The notes under the pieces: model-generated
Told to the model about the DNA's origin: nothing
Databases searched by the model: none
What the model saw: only the letters and a program-made list of their open reading frames with translations
Position numbers and translations under genes: made by a program
NCBI RefSeq assembly: GCF_000959525.1
Contig: NZ_CP009831.1
Coordinates: 1,054,001 to 1,118,000 of the forward strand
Direction: 5' to 3'
Origin: Burkholderia multivorans ATCC BAA-247
Lineage (GTDB): Bacteria; Pseudomonadota; Gammaproteobacteria; Burkholderiales; Burkholderiaceae
Length of the DNA: 64,000 nt
In this document: positions 19,711 to 28,936 of the stretch, piece by piece
How positions within the stretch are numbered: position 1 is the stretch's first letter
Layout: each line of letters opens with the position of its first letter

Positions 19711-19795
19711 TTATGCGTGAAACGGCCGCGGTGTGTTCGGCGGGCGGCGTTTGCGCTAACCTGCGGGTTCTGAAAAAAAACACAACAGGGCCAAA

Positions 19796-22700
19796 ATGAT
19801 TCGCGACATGGAGGCTGTGCTCGACTATTGGCACAGTGTCGAATTCTTCAACAGCTACGATCTCGACGACCAGCTCGAGCAGGCACGCGGGCGCCGGCAG
19901 AACACGATCTGCGTGCGCGCCGACGCGACGGCGCGCGAAAGCTGGGAAGCCGCGGCCGGGCGAGCGGGGGCGCTGTACCTCGTCCCGTTCGACGTGTCGC
20001 TCGCGACACGGTTGATCGAAGCGCATGTCGCCGAGCGCTCGACGGCGCGCAGCGCCATCGAGCGGATTCGCGACGAGGAGATGGCGCCCGAGGGGCTGAC
20101 GTGCTTCGCGAAACTCGCGATCGGCGCGGGCGGTCGCTCGAGCGGTGACGCGTTGAGCGTGTCCGCGTTGCCGTGGGCGCTTGGACGGCTGCGCGACGGC
20201 GAGCTGTCCGACCTCAACGCCGCGGCGTTCGACGCGCATGCGGCCACGCTCAAGAGCGATGTCGACGCGTTGCTCGGCGGCGGCACGATCGTCATCGATT
20301 GCGACGTGCTGGCTGCAATGGCTGCACGTCTGCAGGCCTGGGCGGGGCTGGCGCCCAAAGACGGGCTGCTCGCGTGGATGGTGGTCGAGTCTTCCGATCG
20401 GAGTCGTCCGACGCGCCAGCTGCGCGATGCGCGCGTGCCGGCCGGCACGGTCGCGCCGAGCGCCGCCGACGAGCCCGCCGCACCATCGGACGCCGATACC
20501 GATACCGACGAGGACGATACTGCAGCCGGGCTGCCGATTCTGAACAGCTTCTACGTGCGCGATCTGGCGGACGCGCGCCGGCTACTGCGCGCGCCTGCGC
20601 CGCCGCGCGCACTGATCGCGTATCTGGCGACGCACGATGCGGCGAAAACGGATCTCGATGCGTATCCGGCCGGGCAGCGCGAAATCGTCGATGCGCTGCA
20701 CCCCGCGCACGGCGTCGCGGGACGCTGGCCGTCTCCGCCGGCGCACGTGCAGTCTCTGATGCAGCAGTATTCGCTGAACAAGATGAAGACGTTGGGCGTC
20801 GGCGAATTGCTCGCGGTCAACGGGCCGCCCGGCACCGGCAAGACGACGATGCTGCGCGATCTGATCGCGCATCTGGTCGTGGCGCGGGCGAGCGTGCTGG
20901 CGGCGTTGCCGGACTGGCGCGCCGGCCTGTCGGGGACGGTCGTCGAGGCGGACGTCGGGACGAAAACGTATCGGGTTCCCGCACTCGCGCCTGCGTTGAC
21001 GGGCTACGAGATCGTCGTCGCATCGACGAACAATGGAGCGGTCGAGAATCTGTCGCTCGAACTGCCGCAGCGTCGCCATCTCGATCCGGACCTTCGCGAG
21101 CGACTGTCTTACTTCGGTCCCGTCGCAACGAAGTATGCCGGCAGCCGGGCAGGGAAGCCCTGGCAGTTGTCCGAGCCGGTGTGGGGGCTCGTCGCCGCGG
21201 CACTCGGCAAGCGCGCGAACGGCCGGCGATTCAGCAACGTCTTCAGTCAGTATGCGGCCACGCCTGCCGACAAACCGCAGGACGCGATCCTGTCGAGCAA
21301 GGACGTCGATTTTCCGAGCTGGGAGGCCGTGGGCGCGATGACGTACTGGCGCTACCGCAGCCAGTGGCGTGCCGGCGCGGTCGCGCGCGTGCCGTTCGAC
21401 GTCGCGCAGCAGAATTTCCTGGCCGCACAGCGTACCTTCGACGCCGCGCGCCGCGAACTCGAACGGCTCGACGCGCGGCTCGATGCGATCGAGCAGGCGT
21501 GGCCGAAAGTGGTCGCCTGCTGTGCCGACCTCGCGCCGTTCGATCGTTGCATGCTGACATCCCAGCGCGAGACGCTCGATGCTCGTATCGAGCGTCTCGA
21601 TCGCGAGGCGCTGCAGTTCGAGCGCCAACTCGGTCCGTCGTGGTTGCGGTGGTTGTCGAAATGGCTGCGGCGCGACGCCTACCGCGGCTGGCGCGCCGCC
21701 ACCGATGCTGCACTCCTGCTGCGCAACGTTCGCGACGACTTGCGCGAAGCCGAGCAGATTCACGCGAAGTACGACGTGCCGCTATGGAACGGCGCCGATC
21801 TCGCACGCGGTGCGGAAGTCGAGCGCGCGAGCAGCCAGAAACATGCGTTCTGGCAAGGCGCGGTTATCAACGTATTGAGAAACGAACTCTTCGTTGCGGC
21901 GATGGCCTTGCACGAAGCGTTCTTCCTGACCGTCCACGCGGAAAAGCCGGCCTTCGACGAGCTCGTCTACGCCTTGTCCAATCAGCTGTCGCGACCGCCG
22001 ACGCGCGGCGCAAACACACTGTGGCAATGGTTCTTCATGCTGACGCCCGTCGTGTCGAGCACGTTTGCATCGATTCGGCGGCAATTCGCCGGCGTCGATG
22101 CGGAGGGACTCGGCTGGCTCGTGATCGACGAGGCTGGACAGGCCGTGCCGCAGGCCGCGGTGGGCGCGTTGATGCGTGCGCAACGCATCGTCGTCGTCGG
22201 CGATCCGCAGCAGATTCCTCCTGTCGTCACGCAGTCCACGCAACTGCTCGCGAACCTCGGCGAGCACTGGCTCGGCGAACTGCGCGCGCGGTATGCGGTC
22301 GACCGTCAGTCCGTGCAGACGCTGGCCGATCGCGTCTGCGCGTTCGGCGTCAGGCATCCGACGATGCCGGACCGGTTCATCGGTGTGCCGCTGATCATTC
22401 ATCGGCGGTGTCACGATCCGATGTTCGATATCGCAAACGCGATCGCTTACGGCGGCCGCATGCTGCACGAGCGGAAGATGCGGACGACTGACGTCTGTTT
22501 GCCGGCACCGCATCCCGCGCTCGGCCCGAGCGCCTGGTGGGACGTGCGTGCGGTGGCCGATGCGGAGTCGAAGTACGTGCCGGAGCAGGGCGAGCGCGTG
22601 TTCGATGCGCTGGTCCGGCTATTCGTGCAGTCGGCGGACACGACCGACGCGATGCCCGATGCGTTCGTCATCACGCCGTTCCGGCAAGTGAAGCGCGGTC

Positions 22701-23059
22701 TCGTCGAACGGCTCGGCGATCGCGATCGTTGGACGCGGGCGCTTGCCGGAACGGGAAAGCGCGTGCCGGCCGATCTGACGGACTGGATCCGTAAGTGTGT
22801 CGGTACCGTGCATACGTTTCAGGGCAAGGAGAGCGAAATCGTGTTTTTCGTGCTCGGCTGCGATCGACGGCATGAAGGCGCGATGAACTGGGCTTCGGCG
22901 GAAGCAAATCTGCTGAACGTTGCCGTCACGCGCGCGAAGTCCTATCTCTACGTGATCGGCGATGCGACGCTCTGGGGAGACAAACCGTACTTCGACGTCG
23001 CGCTGAATCGGCTGACGCGCAACGCGCAGCACATCGAGCGTTGCGCGGCGGCCGGTTGA
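19796..23059 (+). CDS. Large superfamily I (Upf1-like) DNA/RNA helicase
   Basis: 1087-residue protein with Walker A GPPGTGKT (343-350), Walker B DEAGQ (778-782), GDPQQIPP just after it (motif III) and the C-terminal helicase motifs TFQGKESE (about 1007-1014) and VAVTRAKS (1042-1049). The motor is split by a long insert (about 480-740) that is partly coiled-coil and Arg-rich. The N-terminal 300 residues have no recognised domain. This organisation resembles AAA_11/AAA_12 helicases, which occur both as nucleic-acid repair factors and in phage-defence loci. No nuclease motif is evident. The start is ATG 19796; a second ATG lies four codons in. It has no partner gene. Confidence 0.85.
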   Translation: MIRDMEAVLDYWHSVEFFNSYDLDDQLEQARGRRQNTICVRADATARESWEAAAGRAGALYLVPFDVSLATRLIEAHVAERSTARSAIERIRDEEMAPEGLTCFAKLAIGAGGRSSGDALSVSALPWALGRLRDGELSDLNAAAFDAHAATLKSDVDALLGGGTIVIDCDVLAAMAARLQAWAGLAPKDGLLAWMVVESSDRSRPTRQLRDARVPAGTVAPSAADEPAAPSDADTDTDEDDTAAGLPILNSFYVRDLADARRLLRAPAPPRALIAYLATHDAAKTDLDAYPAGQREIVDALHPAHGVAGRWPSPPAHVQSLMQQYSLNKMKTLGVGELLAVNGPPGTGKTTMLRDLIAHLVVARASVLAALPDWRAGLSGTVVEADVGTKTYRVPALAPALTGYEIVVASTNNGAVENLSLELPQRRHLDPDLRERLSYFGPVATKYAGSRAGKPWQLSEPVWGLVAAALGKRANGRRFSNVFSQYAATPADKPQDAILSSKDVDFPSWEAVGAMTYWRYRSQWRAGAVARVPFDVAQQNFLAAQRTFDAARRELERLDARLDAIEQAWPKVVACCADLAPFDRCMLTSQRETLDARIERLDREALQFERQLGPSWLRWLSKWLRRDAYRGWRAATDAALLLRNVRDDLREAEQIHAKYDVPLWNGADLARGAEVERASSQKHAFWQGAVINVLRNELFVAAMALHEAFFLTVHAEKPAFDELVYALSNQLSRPPTRGANTLWQWFFMLTPVVSSTFASIRRQFAGVDAEGLGWLVIDEAGQAVPQAAVGALMRAQRIVVVGDPQQIPPVVTQSTQLLANLGEHWLGELRARYAVDRQSVQTLADRVCAFGVRHPTMPDRFIGVPLIIHRRCHDPMFDIANAIAYGGRMLHERKMRTTDVCLPAPHPALGPSAWWDVRAVADAESKYVPEQGERVFDALVRLFVQSADTTDAMPDAFVITPFRQVKRGLVERLGDRDRWTRALAGTGKRVPADLTDWIRKCVGTVHTFQGKESEIVFFVLGCDRRHEGAMNWASAEANLLNVAVTRAKSYLYVIGDATLWGDKPYFDVALNRLTRNAQHIERCAAAG

Positions 23060-23150
23060 TGACGCACTCGCGCGCGTCGAGCGGAGAGACGCGAGCTGCA
23101 TTGGGCCGCGGCGTGCGCTGCGGCACGCAGCACGGGCTGCCACACCCAAC

Positions 23151-23172
23151 AAAAAAGGCCCTCGCGGGCCTT
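23151..23172 (-). terminator. Rho-independent terminator of the phosphonate operon
   Basis: Read leftward, GGCCC (23157-23161) and GGGCC (23166-23170) form a stem with a TCGC loop, extended by two A-T pairs and followed by a run of six T on the minus strand (23156-23151). It sits 22 bp after the phnW stop. Confidence 0.85.
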
Positions 23173-23193
23173 CGTCAACCGAACTGACGCAGC

Positions 23194-24258
23194 CTACCGC
23201 GTCAGCTCGCTGAACCCGTCCAGCAGCCGCTCGACGTCGGCCGCTTCGATCGCGCCCATCGTCGAGATGCGGAACAGTTCCTTCGACAACCCGCCTTGCC
23301 CCGCGTAAATCACGAAGCCGCGCGCCTTCAGCCCGTCGTGCAGCGCTTCATACGCGACGCCTTGCGGCAGCCGGTATGCGCGCAGCACGACCGACGACGC
23401 GCTTTCCGGCAGCACGAGCGGCATCCCGCGTGCGGCGAGCCCGGCCTGCGCCTGATCGGCGAGCGCCTTGTAGCGCGCATGACGCGCGCGCCAACCGCCC
23501 GCTTCGTCGAATTCGCGCAGCGCCTCGACGAGCGCGTAGTACGCATGCACGGACGGCGTGAACGGCGTGTTGCGCTGATCCTGCAGCTTCGCGAGACGGC
23601 CGAGGTCGAGATAGTAGGTGCGGCTCGCGGCGTTCGCGAGCGCGCTGCGGCGCACGATCACGAACGCCGCGCCCGGCACGCCGTGCAGGCACTTGTTGGC
23701 AGTCGCGGCGACGGCATCGATGTCGCCGCCCGCAAAATCGATCGCTTCCGCGCCGAAGCTGCTGACGCCGTCGACGAGCAGCTTCACGCCGCGTGCACGA
23801 CAGACGCCGGCGATCGCGCCGAGATCGTTCAGGCGGCCGGTCGTCGTCTCGTGATGGATCACCGCGACGTGCGAGTAGCCGCCTGCATCGAGCCGCGCGG
23901 CGATCTGCGCGAGATCGGGCGCCTGCATCCATTCGTGCTTGAGCACGTCGTGTGCGATCCCGTACTGCGTCGCGATCTGCGTGATGCGTTCACCGTACAC
24001 GCCGTTCTCGATCACGAGCAGCTTGCCGTCCTTCGGCACGAGCGCGGCGATCATGCTTTCGACGGCGGCCGTGCCCGAACCGGTCATCAGCACGGCAGTC
24101 CATTCGGCCGGATCGAGTTCGTATGCGGCGACGAGACGCGCACGCGCCTCGTCCTGCAGATCGAAGAATTCGCTTTCGCGATGGCACAGGTCCGGTTGCA
24201 GCAGGCTGCGGCGCACGCGTTCGGTCAGCGTGACCGGGCCAGGGTTCAGCAGCAGCAT
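23194..24258 (-). CDS. phnW: 2-Aminoethylphosphonate--pyruvate transaminase
   Basis: PLP-dependent class V aminotransferase interconverting phosphonoacetaldehyde/alanine and 2-aminoethylphosphonate (AEP)/pyruvate. The 354-residue protein starts LLLNPGPVTLT, typical for PhnW, with GSGTAAVE (60-67), the PLP-ring Asp163 in DGVSSFG and the Schiff-base Lys189 in ATANKCLHG. The enzyme is best known from AEP breakdown, but here it is the last gene of an operon that begins AEP synthesis with PEP mutase, so the direction is probably towards AEP. Its ATG overlaps the upstream decarboxylase stop by 1 bp (TGATG). No phnX phosphonatase is nearby, which supports a biosynthetic role. Confidence 0.95.
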   Translation of the reverse strand: MLLLNPGPVTLTERVRRSLLQPDLCHRESEFFDLQDEARARLVAAYELDPAEWTAVLMTGSGTAAVESMIAALVPKDGKLLVIENGVYGERITQIATQYGIAHDVLKHEWMQAPDLAQIAARLDAGGYSHVAVIHHETTTGRLNDLGAIAGVCRARGVKLLVDGVSSFGAEAIDFAGGDIDAVAATANKCLHGVPGAAFVIVRRSALANAASRTYYLDLGRLAKLQDQRNTPFTPSVHAYYALVEALREFDEAGGWRARHARYKALADQAQAGLAARGMPLVLPESASSVVLRAYRLPQGVAYEALHDGLKARGFVIYAGQGGLSKELFRISTMGAIEAADVERLLDGFSELTR

Positions 24259-25442
24259 CAGTGGGCTCCTTCAGGGGCTTCGGTCAGGGCGGCGGCGCCG
24301 ATGTGGCGCATCAGGCGCGTCTTCACGTCGACCGGCGTGACGGTCGGCCGCGGCAGCCCGTCGGGCACGCCCGTGCGGATCGCGAGCCGCACGAACTGTG
24401 CGCCGTCGGTGCGCGGCGCAGCCAGCGCCGCATCGAGCACGTCGAGCGTGTCGCCTTCGACTGCACTCGCATAGCCGCACGCGGCCGCGACGCCTGCGAA
24501 CGACACATGCTGCGACACGGTTGCCTGGCCGCCGGTCGATTCGTGCGCGCCGTTGTCGAGCAGCACATGCGTGAGGTTCGACGGGCCGTACGTGCCGAGC
24601 GTCGCGAACGCACCCATGCGCATCAGCGCGGCGCCGTCGCCGTCGACGGCCACCACGCGCAGATCGGGCCGCGCCAGCGCGAGGCCGAGCGCGAGCGGCG
24701 TCACGCAGCCCATCGAGCCGACCATGTAGAGCTGGTTCGGCCGATCGTCGAGCGCGTACAGCTCGCGGCCGCAGAAACCGGTAGAGGCGAGCACGACGGT
24801 CGAGTCGACCGGCGTATGCGCGATCACGCGCTGCAGCGCGTCGTGACGCGTCGGCCATGCATCGGGCGACGCCGCACGCGACGACGACCGCGCGGCGACA
24901 TGCGCGCGCGGCTGCGCGGCCGGATTCGCCTTCAGCTCATACGGCGCGACGCTGCCTTTCTGCATCACGAGTGCGTACGGGCGGCCCGTCGCGTCCATGT
25001 GCGCGATCGCGCGGTCGAGCGCCGGACCGACCTGTTCGGGGTCGGTCGGGAACGTCTCCCACGGGATCTCCATCGTGTCGAGCATCGCGGGCGTGATCGG
25101 CCCCATCAGCGCGTGCTGCGGCTCGTCGGCGACGCCCGGCTGGCCGCGCCAGGTGACGATCAGCAACTGCGGCAGGCGGAACGTCCACGTGAGCGACGTG
25201 AGCGGGCTGACGGCGTTGCCGAGCCCCGAGTTCTGCATCATCGCGATCCCGCGCTTGCCGCCGAGCGTCGCGCCGGCGATCAGCGCAACGGCGTCGCCTT
25301 CGTTCGCGGCCGACAGGTAGTGCAGCGTCGGGTCCTGCAGCACGTAGTTGATGAACGGCGTCAGGTACGAGCAGGGCACGCCCGCGTACCAGTCGAAGCC
25401 GCGTGCGCGTGCGGCCTCGACGAACTGGGCCGCTTCGATCAT
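24258..25442 (-). CDS. ppd: Phosphonopyruvate decarboxylase
   Basis: Thiamine-diphosphate enzyme that decarboxylates phosphonopyruvate to phosphonoacetaldehyde, the irreversible step that pulls the unfavourable PEP mutase reaction forward. 394 residues, family length. The N-terminal domain has GVPCSYL and the TPP-activating Glu in NEGDAV. The C-terminal domain has the Mg/TPP-binding motif VDGDGAALM with the paired Asn in [13 protein letters not shown]. The ATG at 25442 overlaps the pepM stop as ATGA. Also called aepY in some organisms. Confidence is high from motifs and context. Confidence 0.95.
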   Translation of the reverse strand: MIEAAQFVEAARARGFDWYAGVPCSYLTPFINYVLQDPTLHYLSAANEGDAVALIAGATLGGKRGIAMMQNSGLGNAVSPLTSLTWTFRLPQLLIVTWRGQPGVADEPQHALMGPITPAMLDTMEIPWETFPTDPEQVGPALDRAIAHMDATGRPYALVMQKGSVAPYELKANPAAQPRAHVAARSSSRAASPDAWPTRHDALQRVIAHTPVDSTVVLASTGFCGRELYALDDRPNQLYMVGSMGCVTPLALGLALARPDLRVVAVDGDGAALMRMGAFATLGTYGPSNLTHVLLDNGAHESTGGQATVSQHVSFAGVAAACGYASAVEGDTLDVLDAALAAPRTDGAQFVRLAIRTGVPDGLPRPTVTPVDVKTRLMRHIGAAALTEAPEGAH

Positions 25443-27127
25443 TGCGCGCCTCCGTTGCCGGCGCCCGGTTCGGACAGCGGCGTTTGTCCATGCGCGAAGT
25501 CGCCCGCGCGGCGGAAGTCTTCGAGATCGTTGACGCCGCGCCAGTGGCCGTGCACGTACTGCACCTCGATTTTCTCGCCGGCGTCGATCAGCGCGTTGAG
25601 CAGCGCGGGGATGTCGAGCGTGTCGAAATCGGCGCGTGCCTGCAGCGTCGCGAGCATCGCCTTCAGGCGCTCGACGCCGGCGCCGCGCACGTTCAGCAGC
25701 CCGATCCAGCGGCCGTGCGGCGTGCCGGCGGCGGCATCGCTCGACACGCGCTGGAGTAGCACCTTCTGGCCGAACAGCCCGCGGTCGTCGGCGGCCGAGC
25801 AGAACGCGAAGTCGCGCACGCTCTGGTTGGTCGGCTCGGTCAGCGACGAATCGACGACAACGCTGAACTCGGCCTCGCTTTCCGCGAGATCGCGCAGGAT
25901 GTAGCTGCGGAACAGGAGGTCGCCGTACGAGATCACGGTGTCGCCGGTCAGGCGCTCGGCCGCGCAGGCGAGCGATGCGAGCTCGCCCGTTTCGGCGTGG
26001 CGTTCGTTGACGACGAGCTTGATGCCCGACGTGTCGATCGCATCGGCGCGATAGCCGCCGACCACCGTGATGTCGTTCACGCCGTGCTTCTTGAAGCCGT
26101 CGACGAGCCAGCGCAGCAGCGGCTTGCCGGCAACGGGCAGCATCACCTTCGGCTTGTCCTCGGTGACGGCTTCGAGCCCCTTGCCGCGGCTCGCGGCGAG
26201 CACGACCGCCGCGTTCGACGCGCGCGACGACGACGACAGGTAGATGCGCTCGGCGGCCGAGTATTCGTCGGCGTCCTGCAGACGGAAGATCTCGTTGACC
26301 GACGCGACGCGATCCTCGACGTTGATCAGCGTTTCGCTCTCGTGGATCTCGCGCGCGACGGCCTGCATCGCCGACGCCGACGCGCGGATCAGATGGTTCG
26401 CCCAGATCACGGTGCTGATGCCGGCCTGGCGGAACACGTCGGTCGGCGTGCTGTAGTACTTGGTCGGCACGATCACGAGCGGCGCCTTGCCGCTCCATTC
26501 GCGCGCGAACTGCAGGATTTCGTCGGGACGCGACAGCTTGCTGTGGATCAGGATCGCGTCGGCGCCGGCTTCCGCATAGGCGTTCGCGCGGCGCAGCGCC
26601 TCGTCCATGCCCCAGCCCGCGATCAGCGCTTCGACGCGCGCGACGATCGAGAAGTCGGGGTCGCTTTGCGAATCCTTGCCGGCCTTGATCTTGCCGCAGA
26701 ATTCGTCGATCTCGGCGAGCGGCTGGCGCTCGCCGTCGATGAAGCTGTTCGTCTTCGGGAACTGCTTGTCCTCGATGCAGACGCCGGCGATGCCGCGCTG
26801 CTCGAGCTTCTTCACGAGGCGGCGCACGTTGTTGAAGTTGCCGTAGCCGGTGTCGCCGTCGAGCAGGATCGGCAGATCGCTCGCGTCGGCCATGAATTCG
26901 AGCACGTCGACGACCTGCGTCCAGCTCGCCTCGTTGTTGTCGCGTACGCCGAACTGCGCGGAGATCGCGAGGCCGGACGCCCAGATGCCCTTGAAGCCGG
27001 CTTCGCGCACGATGCGTGCGGACAGGCCGTTGTGGGCTTCCATCAGAAATTCGAGCTCGTCGCTGACGAGCATGCGGCGCAGGCGTGCGCTGCGCGATTC
27101 GGTGAAGTTGGGTTCGCGTGCATTCAT
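25439..27127 (-). CDS. pepM: Phosphoenolpyruvate mutase fused to a nucleotidyltransferase-like domain
   Basis: 562 residues. Residues 1-300 are an isocitrate-lyase-superfamily PEP mutase, with the diagnostic EDK-x5-NS motif (E119, D120, K121 ... N127, S128) and DGDTGYGN (90-97); it converts PEP to phosphonopyruvate by making the C-P bond. Residues about 305-562 are a NTP-transferase-type domain with [16 protein letters not shown] (323-338), but its nucleotide loop (311-318) lacks the usual G-x-G-x-R signature, so this half may be non-catalytic or altered. PEP mutase-cytidylyltransferase fusions are known from phosphonoglycan and phosphonolipid loci. The start is ATG 27127, overlapping the upstream nucleotidyltransferase stop (ATGA). 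Confidence 0.95.
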   Translation of the reverse strand: MNAREPNFTESRSARLRRMLVSDELEFLMEAHNGLSARIVREAGFKGIWASGLAISAQFGVRDNNEASWTQVVDVLEFMADASDLPILLDGDTGYGNFNNVRRLVKKLEQRGIAGVCIEDKQFPKTNSFIDGERQPLAEIDEFCGKIKAGKDSQSDPDFSIVARVEALIAGWGMDEALRRANAYAEAGADAILIHSKLSRPDEILQFAREWSGKAPLVIVPTKYYSTPTDVFRQAGISTVIWANHLIRASASAMQAVAREIHESETLINVEDRVASVNEIFRLQDADEYSAAERIYLSSSSRASNAAVVLAASRGKGLEAVTEDKPKVMLPVAGKPLLRWLVDGFKKHGVNDITVVGGYRADAIDTSGIKLVVNERHAETGELASLACAAERLTGDTVISYGDLLFRSYILRDLAESEAEFSVVVDSSLTEPTNQSVRDFAFCSAADDRGLFGQKVLLQRVSSDAAAGTPHGRWIGLLNVRGAGVERLKAMLATLQARADFDTLDIPALLNALIDAGEKIEVQYVHGHWRGVNDLEDFRRAGDFAHGQTPLSEPGAGNGGAQ

Positions 27128-27891
27128 CGTGCGGCTCCCGCAGTGGTGCGTTGAATCAGGGGGAGGACGTCCTGCGCGGCGCGCGCGACGTCGTTCGGGA
27201 AATCGATTTCGATCCAGGGCGCGCCCGTGACGTCGGCGACGTCGAACGTGTGGCCGCCTTCGAGCAGCAGGTCGCGCACGGCTTCTTCGTGCGGCATGTT
27301 CGCGCGGCCGCTGTCGACGTAGCCCGCGACGATCGCCGCGAGGCGGCGCGCGGTGCCTTCGGTGAAGCGGAAGAAGCCGACCGACTCGCCGATCGTGTCG
27401 TAGTCGAGGTCGACCGCGAGCTGCTTGCGCAGCTCGACCGGCACGCCGTTCTTCAGGCACAGCTTGACGGGCTCGTCGCCGGCCTCGAAGTCGCGGTCGA
27501 TCAACAGGCGGTCGACCGGCTTGTCCGCGTCGGCCACGAGCGCGTGGAGAATGCTGTCGTCGTAGAGCACGTCGGCGTCCATCAGCAGCACGTCGCCGCC
27601 GCGCGTCATCGCATCGGCGACGGTATGCACGGTCAGCACGCTGCCCAGATCGTAGCGCTCGTTCAGCACGATCTCGGCGCGGCGGCCGAGGCGCTGCAGT
27701 TCCTGCTCGACCTTCTCGGCCTGGAAGCCGAGCCCGAGCACGATTTCGTCGACGCCGACGGCATCGAGCAGGCGCAGATGACGCTCGAGCAGCGACACGT
27801 CGTCGAAGCGCAGCAGGCACTTCGGAAACTGCGCTTCGGGCGGTTGTTGCAGGCGCAAGCCGAGGCCTGCCGCAAGAATGATGGCTCGCAT
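27124..27891 (-). CDS. Sugar/alcohol-phosphate nucleotidyltransferase, candidate AEP cytidylyltransferase
   Basis: 255-residue NTP-transferase (GT-A-like) starting [14 protein letters not shown], the intact nucleotide-binding signature, with KCLLRF downstream and [10 protein letters not shown] holding the metal-binding Asp (about residue 103-106). It resembles LicC/PntC-type cytidylyltransferases. In this operon the expected substrate is 2-aminoethylphosphonate, giving CMP-AEP; this specificity is inferred from neighbours. A GGAGAA site precedes the ATG at 27891. Its stop overlaps pepM by ATGA. It is more likely than the degenerate domain fused to PepM to carry the activity, or the two may act together. 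Confidence 0.85.
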   Translation of the reverse strand: MRAIILAAGLGLRLQQPPEAQFPKCLLRFDDVSLLERHLRLLDAVGVDEIVLGLGFQAEKVEQELQRLGRRAEIVLNERYDLGSVLTVHTVADAMTRGGDVLLMDADVLYDDSILHALVADADKPVDRLLIDRDFEAGDEPVKLCLKNGVPVELRKQLAVDLDYDTIGESVGFFRFTEGTARRLAAIVAGYVDSGRANMPHEEAVRDLLLEGGHTFDVADVTGAPWIEIDFPNDVARAAQDVLPLIQRTTAGAAR

Positions 27892-27934
27892 GGGTTCTCC
27901 AACCAAAAAGCCGGCGGATCGGTGCGTGGACCGG

Positions 27935-28936
27935 TCAGTCGGCGAGCGGCTGCGGCGCACGGCGCCGCTGCCAGTTTCTTTCACTGAAATGCAGATAGAG
28001 CAGGCCGGGCAGGCCGAGCGCGAGTTCGCGCGCGCGTTTCGCGAGCGACAGCGCGAGCGCCGCGTCGGGCGGCAGACCGACGAGCGGCGCGAGGAGCAGG
28101 TAGCCGCCTTCCTGTGCGCCGAGCGAGCCGGGGATCGCGAAGGCCGCGCCGCGGATCGCCTGACCGACGCTTTCGAGCAGCAGTGCGTCGAGCCAGCCGA
28201 CCGGGTGACCGAGGAAGTGCAGCGCGAGCCACACCTCGACGGTGCCGACGATCCAGCCGGCGAGGCTCAAGGCGAAGGTCTGCGCGACCTTCGCGCGATC
28301 GCGGTACAGCGCGCCGACCGCATCGTCGATCGCGTCGGCGCGCGTCGCGAGCGACGACCAGTCGCGCGGGCCGAGCAGCTTCGACGCGAGCCGCAGCCCG
28401 TGTCCGAACAGCCCGCGCCGCTGTGCCGCATAGAACGCGACCGCGAGGCCGCCGAGCACGCCCGTCGCGATCAGCGCCGGCGTGCGCAGATAGGCGACCG
28501 AATCGTGCGTCGCATAGAGGCTGAACGCGGCGATGCCGATCAGCGCGAACGCCATCTGCGCGAGCGCCTGCATCGTCGTGCTGACCGTGATCGCGGCGGC
28601 CGAGTCGGCCATGCGCGTGCCGCGCTGCGCGAGATGGCGCACCATCAGCACCGGGCCGCCGATCTGGCCGGCCGGCAGCAGGCTGTTCACCGATTCGCCG
28701 ACCCAGCGCGCGCGCAGCGCGTTGCCGAGATCGGCGCCCGGCTGGCCGCGGCGGAACATCACCGAAATCGCGCCCGCGTCGATCGCGAGCGGCACCACGT
28801 GGAATGCCGCGACGAGCGCGAGCCCCCAGCCGGCCGCGAGCAGCGTCGACGCGACCGCGCCGACGCCCTGCCACGCGAGCAGTGCGATGAACAGCGCCGT
28901 CCCGAGGGACAGCAGAATCAGGCCCGCGCGCGTCAT
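27935..28936 (-). CDS. Flippase-like integral membrane protein (LPG_synthase_TM / UPF0104 family)
   Basis: 333 residues with about seven to eight hydrophobic helices and the family's conserved blocks: SLLPAGQIGGPVLM near residue 95 and GSLGAQEGGYLLLAPLVG near residue 275. Related proteins include the transmembrane part of MprF and HpnL-like proteins, which move or handle lipids across the inner membrane. In this operon it could translocate the phosphonate-headgroup lipid (inference). Its ATG overlaps the stop of the upstream oxygenase gene as ATGA, and 43 bp separate it from the nucleotidyltransferase downstream, the only sizeable gap in the operon. Confidence 0.85.
   Translation of the reverse strand: MTRAGLILLSLGTALFIALLAWQGVGAVASTLLAAGWGLALVAAFHVVPLAIDAGAISVMFRRGQPGADLGNALRARWVGESVNSLLPAGQIGGPVLMVRHLAQRGTRMADSAAAITVSTTMQALAQMAFALIGIAAFSLYATHDSVAYLRTPALIATGVLGGLAVAFYAAQRRGLFGHGLRLASKLLGPRDWSSLATRADAIDDAVGALYRDRAKVAQTFALSLAGWIVGTVEVWLALHFLGHPVGWLDALLLESVGQAIRGAAFAIPGSLGAQEGGYLLLAPLVGLPPDAALALSLAKRARELALGLPGLLYLHFSERNWQRRRAPQPLAD

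Noticed and set aside
23194-24258. AEP degradation locus
   Set aside because: PepM and Ppd are biosynthetic, and no phnX, phnA/phnY or phosphonate transporter is nearby.
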